The notes under the pieces are model-generated. The model made no database searches and was not told the origin of the DNA. It saw nothing but the letters and a program-made list of their open reading frames with translations. Position numbers and translations under genes: made by a program. Positions 1 through 5,953 of a DNA stretch of 8,335 bases are shown in pieces (position 1 is the stretch's first letter; every line of letters starts with the position of its first letter). The stretch covers positions 1 to 8,335 of the forward strand of contig JAJZGN010000083.1 of NCBI GenBank assembly GCA_021798435.1, given 5' to 3'. The stretch comes from a bacterium. Its GTDB lineage: Bacteria > Chloroflexota > Dormibacteria > Aeolococcales > Bog-877.

Positions 1-1
1 T

Positions 2-400
2 CGCGGCGTCCCCACCACGCCTCCCGCAGCGTCCGCGTCCCTGCCTGCCCCGCTGGCACCGGTCTCGGTGTCCAGTTCCAAACCGGCCGCCTCTCCACCC
101 ACCACGCCGAGTTCCCCGCCCCCACCGCCGCCCTCCCCACCGCCGACCTCGACTCCCCCTCCCTCCCCCACCCCATCGCCCGGCTGTGGGAGCCAGGACC
201 AGGGCCCGCCAGGGTGCCCCTGCCCCGGTGGACATGACCACGGAGAGGGGGGGCCGCCGGGCTGTCACTGTCCGGTGGACGGCGACGGCTGCCATCATCA
301 CCACCACCCGCCGTGCGGCCAGCCGACTACCGGATCACCGCCTCCTGCCCCCGACCAGGGCAAAGCTTCCCCTGGACATGCGGATAGCCCAGGCAGCTGA
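2..400 (+). CDS. C-terminal part of a Pro-rich protein with a Cys/His-rich tail (5' end outside window)
   Basis: The frame is open from the left edge to the TGA at 398-400, so about 132 residues are visible and the true start probably lies upstream; a GTG at 68 is the only obvious internal start. The first half is Ala/Pro/Ser/Thr-rich and becomes almost pure Pro/Ser/Thr (about 104-181), as in cell-surface linkers. The last 70 residues are rich in Gly, Cys and His. The motif GPPGC(P/H)CP occurs twice (203-226 and 251-274), a GGHDHG stretch lies between, and a GCHHHHHPPCG cluster follows (five His codons at 293-307). The tail looks capable of binding a transition metal, which is inference. I do not recognise a family. 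The stop lies 23 bases inside the recombinase gene, suggesting translational coupling. The main doubt is that Pro-rich frames can arise by chance in C-rich DNA; the ordered Cys/His motifs argue against that. Confidence 0.5.
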   Translation, partial: RGVPTTPPAASASLPAPLAPVSVSSSKPAASPPTTPSSPPPPPPSPPPTSTPPPSPTPSPGCGSQDQGPPGCPCPGGHDHGEGGPPGCHCPVDGDGCHHHHHPPCGQPTTGSPPPAPDQGKASPGHADSPGS

Positions 401-1301
401 CGAGTACCTGACCTACCTGGCGGTAGACAGGGCCCGGAGCCCGCAAACCGTGCGGGCCTACGGGCTGGACCTGCAGCGGGCCATCGAGTTCTGGTCGGGT
501 TTGAGGCGGCGGCCGGAGCAAGTATCTGAGCTCGACCGCGACCTGGTGCGGGCGTATCAGCGCCACCTCGGCGAGAGCGGGCTGGCCCTGAGCTCCCGGG
601 CCCGCCGCCTCCAGGCGCTTCGCAGCTTTCTGCGCCACTGCGAGCGGGAGGGATGGACCGAACAGGACCTCGCCGCCCACATCGACATCCCCAAGGTGTC
701 AGCCCCGCTCCCCAAGCCGCTCAGCACCGCCGATACCCGGCGCCTGCTGGCGTCCCTCCCCGTCGCCGCCGAGGAGGAGCTGCGGGACCGGGCCCTGGTT
801 CACTTCCTGGTCAGCTCGGGGTGCCGCATATCCGAGGCCCTGGCGCTCGACCGCAGTGACATCAACCCCGAGGGCCGGCTGGTGGTGCGGGGCAAGGGCT
901 CGAAAGAGCGGCTGGTGGAGCTGACCCCGGCGGCGCTGGACGCCATCTCCAGTTACCTGGGGGCCCGCCACGATCGGGAATCGGCGCTCTTCCTCAATTA
1001 TGACCGACGCTCCAAGGCCCGCGGCGGTCGGCGCCTGACGGCCGCCGGCGCTCGCCACCTGATCCGGCGCCTGCGCCGGGAGCTGGGGGTGGAGGGGCTG
1101 CGCTCACCCCACGTCCTGCGTCACACCACGGCCACCGAACTGCTCACCATCACCGGCAACGTCCGGCTTGTCCAAGAGGTGCTGGGGCACGCCAACCTCA
1201 ACACGATGCAGGGGTACACCAAGGTGGTGGACCAGTCGCGCCGGGCCGCCTACCGGGAGCTGGCGCGCCGGCTCGAGCCCGCGCTGCCGCCTACGGAGTA
1301 G
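378..1301 (+). CDS. Tyrosine recombinase of the XerC/XerD type
   Basis: This 307-residue protein matches the usual Xer length of about 300. Residues 1-90 form the N-terminal SAM-like core-binding domain (DEYLTYLAVDRARSPQTVRAY start), and residues 110-295 the catalytic domain. All catalytic residues are visible: R150 (GCRISEAL), K173 (RGKGSKER), H245 and R248 (SPHVLRHT), H271 (LGHANL) and nucleophile Y280 (MQGYTKV). Xer enzymes cut and rejoin DNA through a 3'-phosphotyrosine link; XerC/XerD pairs resolve chromosome dimers at dif. Whether this is the C or D partner, or a solitary Xer, cannot be decided here, and I found no convincing dif site. The frame is open back to a GTG at 186, but the extra 64 residues are Arg-rich and unlike the family, while ATG 378 begins exactly at the conserved domain. 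No strong Shine-Dalgarno precedes it, consistent with coupling to the overlapping upstream gene. The 3' end overlaps the convergent lipoprotein gene by 11 bases. Confidence 0.9.
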   Translation: MRIAQAADEYLTYLAVDRARSPQTVRAYGLDLQRAIEFWSGLRRRPEQVSELDRDLVRAYQRHLGESGLALSSRARRLQALRSFLRHCEREGWTEQDLAAHIDIPKVSAPLPKPLSTADTRRLLASLPVAAEEELRDRALVHFLVSSGCRISEALALDRSDINPEGRLVVRGKGSKERLVELTPAALDAISSYLGARHDRESALFLNYDRRSKARGGRRLTAAGARHLIRRLRRELGVEGLRSPHVLRHTTATELLTITGNVRLVQEVLGHANLNTMQGYTKVVDQSRRAAYRELARRLEPALPPTE

Positions 1302-2031
1302 CCCCGGCTGCCGGAAGAGGGAACTTGAAGGTTTCGAGGAAGAGCTGGAAGTCGGCTCCGGTGGTGGCCGCCCCGCCCTTGGCAACGATCAAGAACGCCA
1401 GCCCAGGGGAAGCCTGAAAGGCCACCGCCCCCAGGTAGCCATTGGTGGCCGCGAAGGTGACCAGCGAGGTGGTCACGCCATACACGACGACCGAGGCCAC
1501 GCCAGAGGTGGTGGTGCCGGACGGGGCGGCGGGCGGGAGTTGGGCGGTGGTGGCCGAAGTGGTGACGGAGATCGACTCGCCACCGGGACCGTTGAAGTCG
1601 ATCGTGCCGCTTGGGAGCTGGGCGAACTGCCACTCCGCTGGGTAGAGGACCGACCAGTTGGAGCTGCCGCCGGACTGATACGTCTGGAAGGAGGCGGTCG
1701 AGGTGTCCTCTGGATTCGAGGTCACCCAGCCAGTGGCGGTGCTGCCCCTCACCTCCCACCAGCCACCTCCCGCGGAGGTTTCGGAGACGATGGGGAGGGT
1801 GACCCCTTGCGAGATCACCTGGATGACGGACGCTGTGGTGCTCGGTGCCGTCCGGAAGTTCACCCCGTCGGGAGCGATGACTGTGACCGAGGTGGGAGGT
1901 GGCGACGCCGACGGGGTTGGCGATGGCCGAGGTGATGGGCGAGCCGGCGGAGGGGTGCTCGCACCACACCCCGCTACCACCGCCGCCACCACTACCAAAA
2001 GTGCGCAGGTGACCGGGGCCCGCATGCGCAT
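1291..2031 (-). CDS. Lipoprotein with SH3b domain and PsbP/Mog1-like C-terminal domain
   Basis: The 246-residue product starts with a type II signal peptide: short basic n-region, hydrophobic stretch 9-20 and lipobox V-A-G-C with lipidated C22, so it should be anchored to the outer face of the membrane. A Pro/Ser/Thr linker (24-47) leads to a bacterial SH3 domain (about 48-108: VNFRTAPS, WWEVRG, GWVTS), a module that often binds peptidoglycan. The rest (about 122-240) begins with LYPAEW and ends with LFLETFKFP, a pattern typical of the Mog1/PsbP-like fold. The function is not known. It is the last gene of the pyrF operon, three bases after the pyrF stop. ATG 2031 is the longest start; ATG 2025, two codons on, is better spaced (8 nt) from the only AGG and may be the real one. 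The TAG stop lies inside the convergent recombinase gene. Confidence 0.8.
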   Translation of the reverse strand: MRMRAPVTCALLVVVAAVVAGCGASTPPPARPSPRPSPTPSASPPPTSVTVIAPDGVNFRTAPSTTASVIQVISQGVTLPIVSETSAGGGWWEVRGSTATGWVTSNPEDTSTASFQTYQSGGSSNWSVLYPAEWQFAQLPSGTIDFNGPGGESISVTTSATTAQLPPAAPSGTTTSGVASVVVYGVTTSLVTFAATNGYLGAVAFQASPGLAFLIVAKGGAATTGADFQLFLETFKFPLPAAGATP

Positions 2032-2034
2032 AAC

Positions 2035-2871
2035 CTACTCGGATGTCCGCTCGGCTGCCGCGATCCGTTGGCGAAGCGCGGTGGCGGACCTGCGGGCCGC
2101 CTCGGCGAAGTCCCGGCCCCCTGACGCCCCCGCCACCCCCCGGGACACCGAGATGAGGTAGGAGCCGGCGCTCCCGGCCAGTTCCCTGACACAGGCCTCG
2201 AGATCGCCGCCCTGGGCGCCGACCCCGGGTATGAGCAGCGGAAGACCCGGGGCCAACGCCCGTACCTGGCCCAGCTCCCGTGGCCAGGTGGCTCCCACCA
2301 CCAGCCCCGCGGTGCCCGCCGGGGGCTCGCCGTCCCACGCCGCCACGGCCTTCGCCACCTCGATGTAAAGCGGAGCGCCGCCTCTGCCGACCGGCAGGTC
2401 CTGGAAGTCGGCGGCGCCGGGATTGCTGGTCCGACAGAGAACGAAGGCGAGCCGGTCAGGGCGCTCCAGGAAGGGCCCGAGCGCGTCGCCCCCTAGATAG
2501 GGATTCACCGTGCAGGCGTCCGCTCCCAGCCCGTCGAAGATGGCGTGGGCGTAGGCGGAGGCGGTGCTGCCAATGTCCCCCCGCTTGGCATCGACGACCA
2601 CCAGCGCACTTCGGGCCGCCGCCTGCACGACTTCCCGAAGGAGTTCCCAGCCCTCATGCCCTAGCTGCTCGAAGAACGCCGCATTGGGCTTGAAGGCCGC
2701 CGCCTGGTCCGCGGTGGCCTCGATCAGCTCAAGGCAGAAGCGCCGCACCGCCGGGACACCGACCCCGAGGTGGGGCGGCAGGGAAGCGGCCTCCGGGTCG
2801 ATGCCGACACACAGTCGGGATGTGGAGGCGGCGAGCCGGTCTCGGAACGGTTCCCGCGATCCCCCTACCAC
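2035..2871 (-). CDS. pyrF: Orotidine 5'-phosphate decarboxylase
   Basis: The 278-residue enzyme performs the last step of de novo UMP synthesis, decarboxylation of OMP, in the cytosol. The signature VDAKRGDIGSTA is at 93-104, with D94, catalytic K96 and D99. CVGIDP (21-26) and FKPN (60-63) hold substrate-binding residues, and GVGAQGGD (216-223) with SVSR (241-244) form the phosphate-binding end of the TIM barrel. The length and the DxKRGDIGST form match the longer group-2 PyrF found in mycobacteria and relatives, not the roughly 230-residue E. coli form. The GTG start at 2871 overlaps the stop of the upstream zinc-ribbon gene by seven bases (GTGGTAG), with no strong Shine-Dalgarno, so coupled translation is likely. 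The other pyr genes, which often adjoin pyrF, are not in the window; its neighbours are instead a zinc-ribbon protein and a lipoprotein. Confidence 0.95.
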   Translation of the reverse strand: MVGGSREPFRDRLAASTSRLCVGIDPEAASLPPHLGVGVPAVRRFCLELIEATADQAAAFKPNAAFFEQLGHEGWELLREVVQAAARSALVVVDAKRGDIGSTASAYAHAIFDGLGADACTVNPYLGGDALGPFLERPDRLAFVLCRTSNPGAADFQDLPVGRGGAPLYIEVAKAVAAWDGEPPAGTAGLVVGATWPRELGQVRALAPGLPLLIPGVGAQGGDLEACVRELAGSAGSYLISVSRGVAGASGGRDFAEAARRSATALRQRIAAAERTSE

Positions 2872-3059
2872 GAAGTCCGGGAGGTGCTGGTCTGCGCTGC
2901 CCCCGGGGCCTGGGGAGCGTACGGGATCTGAATCCTATCGTGCTCAGATTGCATGCAGCCGGAGCAGACGGAGCTGATCTCCCCATCTAGGAGCACCGCT
3001 GCCAGCCGGTAGATCGGGAACTCCCGGCCGCAGTTGGCGCAGCGCCGCATCCAGGGCAA
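2865..3059 (-). CDS. Small four-cysteine zinc-ribbon-like protein
   Basis: The 64-residue product has two CxxC knuckles, CANC (7-10) and CSGC (32-35), separated by 21 residues. This suggests one bound zinc and a treble-clef or zinc-ribbon fold. The C-terminal third is polar, with Pro, Gln, Ser and Thr, and is probably disordered. There is no signal peptide or membrane segment. I do not recognise a named family; a role in nucleic-acid or protein binding would be guesswork. The start is TTG 3059: a strong GAGGAGG lies seven bases upstream, whereas the in-frame ATG 3050 would sit 16 bases away. It is the promoter-proximal gene of a three-gene operon with pyrF and the lipoprotein, and its stop overlaps the pyrF start. 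The small size lowers confidence, but the ribosome binding site, the -10 box and the cysteine pairs all support it. Confidence 0.75.
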   Translation of the reverse strand: MPWMRRCANCGREFPIYRLAAVLLDGEISSVCSGCMQSEHDRIQIPYAPQAPGAAQTSTSRTSW

Positions 3060-3066
3060 TCCCGGG

Positions 3067-3073
3067 CCTCCTC
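3067..3073 (-). promoter_or_regulatory. Strong ribosome binding site choosing the TTG start
   Basis: On the - strand this reads GAGGAGG, followed by seven bases and then TTG at 3059. It is the best Shine-Dalgarno of this operon and fixes the start of the zinc-ribbon gene at TTG instead of the downstream ATG. The two following genes lack good sites, so they probably depend on ribosomes loaded here. Confidence 0.7.
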
Positions 3074-3093
3074 AGCTTTGGTGTCCGGGGGCG

Positions 3094-3099
3094 ATTATA
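3094..3099 (-). promoter_or_regulatory. Promoter -10 box of the zinc-ribbon/pyrF/lipoprotein operon
   Basis: A perfect TATAAT on the - strand lies 34 bases before the TTG start, giving a predicted mRNA start near 3087 and a short leader of about 28 nt. No recognisable -35 box occurs 16-18 bases upstream, where the DNA reads ctcgga or similar. The leader is too short for a PyrR-type attenuator, so no uridine-dependent control is visible. Confidence 0.6.
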
Positions 3100-3106
3100 G
3101 GTGTTT

Positions 3107-3115
3107 TGTTATGCT
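3107..3115 (+). promoter_or_regulatory. Candidate extended -10 promoter for tRNA-Pro
   Basis: The + strand reads TGTTATGCT, an extended -10 (TGn) joined to TATGCT, which matches TATAAT at four of six positions. A start near 3122 would give a six-base 5' leader before the mature tRNA. No -35 box is obvious. The element sits eight bases from the divergent TATAAT at 3094-3099. Confidence 0.45.
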
Positions 3116-3127
3116 CTCCGAGTTCGA

Positions 3128-3204
3128 CGGGGAGTGGCGCAGATGGTTAGCGCACCAGTCTGGGGGACTGGGGGTCGCAGGTTCGAGTCCTGTCTCCCCG
3201 ACCA
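3128..3204 (+). tRNA. tRNA-Pro, anticodon GGG
   Basis: A complete 77-base cloverleaf can be drawn. The acceptor stem CGGGGAG pairs with CTCCCCG (3194-3200). The D arm is GCGC-agatggtta-GCGC (3137-3153). The anticodon stem CCAGT/ACTGG encloses the loop CTGGGGG, placing anticodon GGG at 3162-3164. The T arm is GCAGG-TTCGAGT-CCTGT, closed by one G-U pair. The discriminator is A (3201) and the CCA end is encoded (3202-3204). It reads CCC directly and CCU by wobble. Confidence 0.97.
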
Positions 3205-3218
3205 CACGCTTGGCTGAC

Positions 3219-3233
3219 GCCGGGGCACCCGGC
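3219..3233 (+). terminator. Small GC hairpin after tRNA-Pro, possible terminator
   Basis: GCCGGG-GCA-CCCGGC forms a perfect 6-bp stem with a 3-base loop, 14 bases after the tRNA CCA end. No T-run follows, so it could be a weak U-less terminator or a 3'-processing element. It lies between the tRNA and the converging lipoprotein gene. Such hairpins also occur by chance in DNA this GC-rich. Confidence 0.3.
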
Positions 3234-3310
3234 ACCACCTGCCGACCACCGCGACGACACTGGGGCTGGCCGGTCCGACCAGATTGCGGATGCCACTGCT
3301 CTGGACCGGC

Positions 3311-3844
3311 TCACGCCTGCCGCACCTGCACGACGAGTCGATAGCCCAAGAGTCCGCTGACCGTGACCACCGACGTCCCGGGGCGCAGGCCGCGAAAAGG
3401 GACCTCCAGGACGCTGGAGACTCCGGGCCCCGGCGTAGCTCCGGCCTCAAGTTGTAGGACCGACTCATCCGACGACCGGACCTGCTCGTCCCCCAGCTCC
3501 CGAGCGTCGGGCCGGGGCAGCACCACCAGCAGCCTCTCCCCGACCGTCAGCACAATGGCGCTCCCGTTCTGCGCCAGGCCCACCGAGATCGTGGCCGGCC
3601 CGGCCGCAACCGGAGTTGACGAAGGTTCTGGGCCCGTGGTCCGGGTCGGGGCCGGAGACACGCCCGCCCTGGCCGACGGACCAGCCGACGCCGGCGAGGG
3701 GCCGTGCGACGGAGCCGCCGACCTGCTCAGCCCGAACGAGGGGAGCTGGCCGGCACAGGCGCACACGAGAACTGCAACCGCCCCTGAGGTCGCGGACGCC
3801 CAGAGCGCCCCTCCAGCAGAAGCCCGGGGCCACCGGAACCGCAT
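3311..3844 (-). CDS. Small lipoprotein with a chagasin/Ig-like beta domain
   Basis: From ATG 3844 the product has 177 residues. The n-region MRFRWPR is followed by a hydrophobic stretch and the lipobox V-C-A-C, making C30 the likely lipidated residue. A long Ala/Pro/Ser linker (about 38-80) leads to a beta-rich domain at about 85-177. Its pattern (IVLTVGERLLVVLP, then a VLQLEAG strand, a PFRGLRPGTSVVTV strand and YRLVVQV at the end) resembles the chagasin/Ig-like sandwiches of secreted actinobacterial proteins. The chagasin active loops (NPTTGY-like) are not evident, so protease inhibition is not supported. The frame extends back to TTG 3940, but those 32 residues are Pro/Arg-rich and would start inside the terminator hairpin of the upstream gene. 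An extended -10 lies just upstream and suggests a leaderless mRNA. The gene converges with tRNA-Pro. Confidence 0.7.
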   Translation of the reverse strand: MRFRWPRASAGGALWASATSGAVAVLVCACAGQLPSFGLSRSAAPSHGPSPASAGPSARAGVSPAPTRTTGPEPSSTPVAAGPATISVGLAQNGSAIVLTVGERLLVVLPRPDARELGDEQVRSSDESVLQLEAGATPGPGVSSVLEVPFRGLRPGTSVVTVSGLLGYRLVVQVRQA

Positions 3845-3850
3845 CCCGGC

Positions 3851-3859
3851 ACCATACCA
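3851..3859 (-). promoter_or_regulatory. Extended -10 promoter for a probably leaderless lipoprotein mRNA
   Basis: The - strand reads TGGTATGGT: TGn plus TATGGT, four of six matches to TATAAT. Six bases separate it from ATG 3844, so transcription would begin at or next to the A of the start codon. There is no Shine-Dalgarno and no clear -35 box. Leaderless genes with this layout are common in actinobacteria. Confidence 0.45.
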
Positions 3860-3923
3860 CCGACCGGAAAACTGGGCGCTAGGGCGACCCGTCCGGGGTA
3901 AGGGGTGCTTGCTCCCGGGAGGG

Positions 3924-3953
3924 GGCGGGGCCCGCTCCAAAGCGGGCCCCGCC
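3924..3953 (-). terminator. Strong GC-rich hairpin terminator of the secreted-protein gene
   Basis: A perfect 13-bp stem (3924-3936 with 3941-3953) closes a 4-base loop and begins six bases after the TGA of the 664-residue secreted protein. No T-run follows on the - strand, so it would act as a U-less terminator of the kind proposed for high-GC bacteria. A 10-bp palindrome CTCCCGGGAG (3912-3921) follows. Together they separate this gene from the lipoprotein gene downstream. Confidence 0.65.
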
Positions 3954-3958
3954 GGAGA

Positions 3959-5953
3959 TCACCGCCCGCCCTGGCCGCACCCACCCGCGAATTGCGGGTT
4001 GGCCATGACCGCACTGGTCGCGGTCCCGCCGTAGCGAAGGAGGTCCGCGCTTCCATACTGGGCATCCTGGCTAAGTGCGTTGACCGTGGTGCCCGGAATA
4101 ACGTTGCCAAAGTTCCAAAGACACGAACTCGCCGGCATTTGCGCGCTCGTGAGGGCCAAGCCCTGACCATCGTGCCCGGGCCCACAGCCCTGAGCTCCCT
4201 GTCCATCCCCGCCTCCGGAGCAAGCGGAGAGGCTTCCGCTGCCCAAAGTCCAGAAGGGATAGAACGTGGCGCCTACCGGAGGAACACTGCACCCGAGGCC
4301 CGTGCCGACATTGCAGAAGGCCTCCGAGGCCAGCACATCGGTCTCAAACTGCACCTTCGGGTAGGGACTCGTCCCGTTCACGAATGGGCCGAGGTAGGCG
4401 AAGCTGGTGGGGTGGTTGGACTGGCCGTTGGGCCAGTCGGGCTGGTACGAGGTGCCGTCGAAGTCTAGGTCGCCGTTTTGGAAGACGTCGTTCTGGCACC
4501 CGGCGACGGGCCAGTCGGCGACGCTAGCCACCCCGTTGATCGTCACCGGGCGTGGTCCCTTGGGCATGCACAGAGCGTCCGAGTACTCGCAGGAGAGGCC
4601 CTCGATGAAGTTGGGTTGGGTCCCCCCGGGAGGCGGAGGGCAGGCGAGCCCACCCTGAGTCGTGGCGCCGGGGCAGTTGAAGGTAGAAAGACTGCAGCCT
4701 TGCTCGGGGCCCTGGGCGGCCGAGCCCTCGGAACCGCCGTTGCACACCTGGTAGACGCTGTTGTCGGTCACATCGGCGTTGGCCTGCGGGAATGGGTTGC
4801 TGACCGAGCTGCAGGCCTGGAAGTGGCCCAACTCGTCCTCCATCAGGACACCGCCTTCAAGGGCCGCCCAGGGGACCTGATTGGCCTGGCTGGCGGTGCT
4901 GTACTCCGCCGCGAAGTTAAAGGGCTCCCCGTTGCAGTTGGAGTTGACCGCCCCGTTCACGATCCCCTGGGTGTCCATGAAGCCGTTGGCGGCGCTCGCG
5001 GTCATGGTTCCCATCTGCCCGGTGGTGAGGTCGGCGACGGAGGTTTGCAGGGCGTATCCCGCCGGCACCTTGTAGGTCCCGCCGCCGACCGAGACGGTGG
5101 CCGGGGGAACACGGACATCCTTGATGGTCACCTTGAGCACGTCCCCCCCGTTGATCATCAGGGTGTTGGTATTGGGGACGAAGGTGCTGGCGTCGGCCAG
5201 CTGGGGGCTGGGGGGACCCGTGGGGACGCCATCGGTCTGCAGGTAGGCGAAGTTCACCGGCTCCTCGCAGGCCAGATTGATAGGGCTGAAGTTGAAGGCA
5301 GCCTCCAAACTGTCGATGGTCAGAGCGACGCACCAGTGGGTCTGGTCGCAGCTGGGGGCATCGGCAAAGGGCGTGAACCCAGGCGGGTAGAACTGCAGCT
5401 CCATGAACGCACTGCCGGCTGCTTGGGGGTTGGTGAGTGCGCCCGAGTTGGCATCACTCTGCGGTGTGCAAGGGTTCAGGGGGTAGGAAAGAGGGTCACA
5501 AATGGGGAGGCCAAACCACGGTGCGGGGCTCAACTCGGCGTAGTCCGTGGTGTTGTTGGGACCAGGAACCGCAGTTGGGGTTCCGTTGGGGTCCGTCGCC
5601 ACCCTCATCAGGTAAGTCATGTTGCTGCCGCTGCCCGGCTGATTGGAGATGAACTTGACCGACGGCTCGTCGTGACCGATGTAGTGGCCGTTGTCGTAGA
5701 ACCGGGAGGCCTGGGTGCTCCAAGTGCCGGGTGGGGTGAGGGGATCGGTGCAGAGTCCACCCAAGTCCGGCTTGACCGACTGGTACACCTTGCTGAAGCC
5801 ATTGCAGTCCAGCTCGTTCACGTGGTTGGGGATGACACCGACCACGGTCGAGGCCCCGTTCCCCAAGGCAATGCCCGAGGTGGCCAAGGATAGTCCCGCC
5901 GCCATACCCACTGTCGCCAGCAGGGCGATTACCCTGCCTCGAAACCGCGGCAC
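3959..5953 (-). CDS. Large Cys-rich secreted protein of unknown function
   Basis: From GTG 5953 the product is 664 residues. A Sec signal peptide is clear: PRFRGR, a hydrophobic core at about 8-30 and a likely cleavage near ALG-N (about 31/32). No lipobox, C-terminal membrane segment or sorting signal is seen, so it should be released or loosely bound outside the cell. The mature part has 22 cysteines, an even number consistent with disulfides, with six within 404-462 and three paired with Gly-rich turns at 578-611. Marked stretches are GHDEPSVKFISN (93-104), ELSPAPWFGLPICDP (140-154), FMELQFYPPGFTPF (183-196), DQTHWCVALTIDSLE (203-217) and EDELGHF (372-378). I recall hypothetical secreted proteins with similar stretches in soil bacteria, but no name or function; this needs a search. 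TTG 5971 is also in frame, but GGAGGG six bases before GTG 5953 favours the latter. It has its own promoter, leader and terminator. Confidence 0.85.
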   Translation of the reverse strand: MPRFRGRVIALLATVGMAAGLSLATSGIALGNGASTVVGVIPNHVNELDCNGFSKVYQSVKPDLGGLCTDPLTPPGTWSTQASRFYDNGHYIGHDEPSVKFISNQPGSGSNMTYLMRVATDPNGTPTAVPGPNNTTDYAELSPAPWFGLPICDPLSYPLNPCTPQSDANSGALTNPQAAGSAFMELQFYPPGFTPFADAPSCDQTHWCVALTIDSLEAAFNFSPINLACEEPVNFAYLQTDGVPTGPPSPQLADASTFVPNTNTLMINGGDVLKVTIKDVRVPPATVSVGGGTYKVPAGYALQTSVADLTTGQMGTMTASAANGFMDTQGIVNGAVNSNCNGEPFNFAAEYSTASQANQVPWAALEGGVLMEDELGHFQACSSVSNPFPQANADVTDNSVYQVCNGGSEGSAAQGPEQGCSLSTFNCPGATTQGGLACPPPPGGTQPNFIEGLSCEYSDALCMPKGPRPVTINGVASVADWPVAGCQNDVFQNGDLDFDGTSYQPDWPNGQSNHPTSFAYLGPFVNGTSPYPKVQFETDVLASEAFCNVGTGLGCSVPPVGATFYPFWTLGSGSLSACSGGGDGQGAQGCGPGHDGQGLALTSAQMPASSCLWNFGNVIPGTTVNALSQDAQYGSADLLRYGGTATSAVMANPQFAGGCGQGGR

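Noticed and set aside
293..307. His-tag-like run of five His codons as a sign of vector DNA
   Set aside because: It sits in a natural Cys/His-rich context with mixed CAT/CAC codons and no cloning-vector sequence around it.
186..377. N-terminal extension of the recombinase from GTG 186
   Set aside because: The extra 64 residues are Arg/Thr-rich without Xer similarity, and this stretch is better explained by the Cys/His-rich frame; ATG 378 matches the family start.
3109..3468. 119-residue - strand frame crossing tRNA-Pro
   Set aside because: It contains the well-known spurious peptide SGRQDSNLRPP, which is the translation of an antisense tRNA gene.
3845..3940. Upstream TTG start for the small lipoprotein
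   Set aside because: It starts in the loop of the terminator hairpin and adds a Pro/Arg-rich segment before an otherwise normal signal peptide.
4478..5893. 471-residue + strand open frame
   Set aside because: It is antisense to the secreted-protein gene, is Gly/Val/Arg-biased as expected for a GC-rich shadow, and has no recognisable domain.
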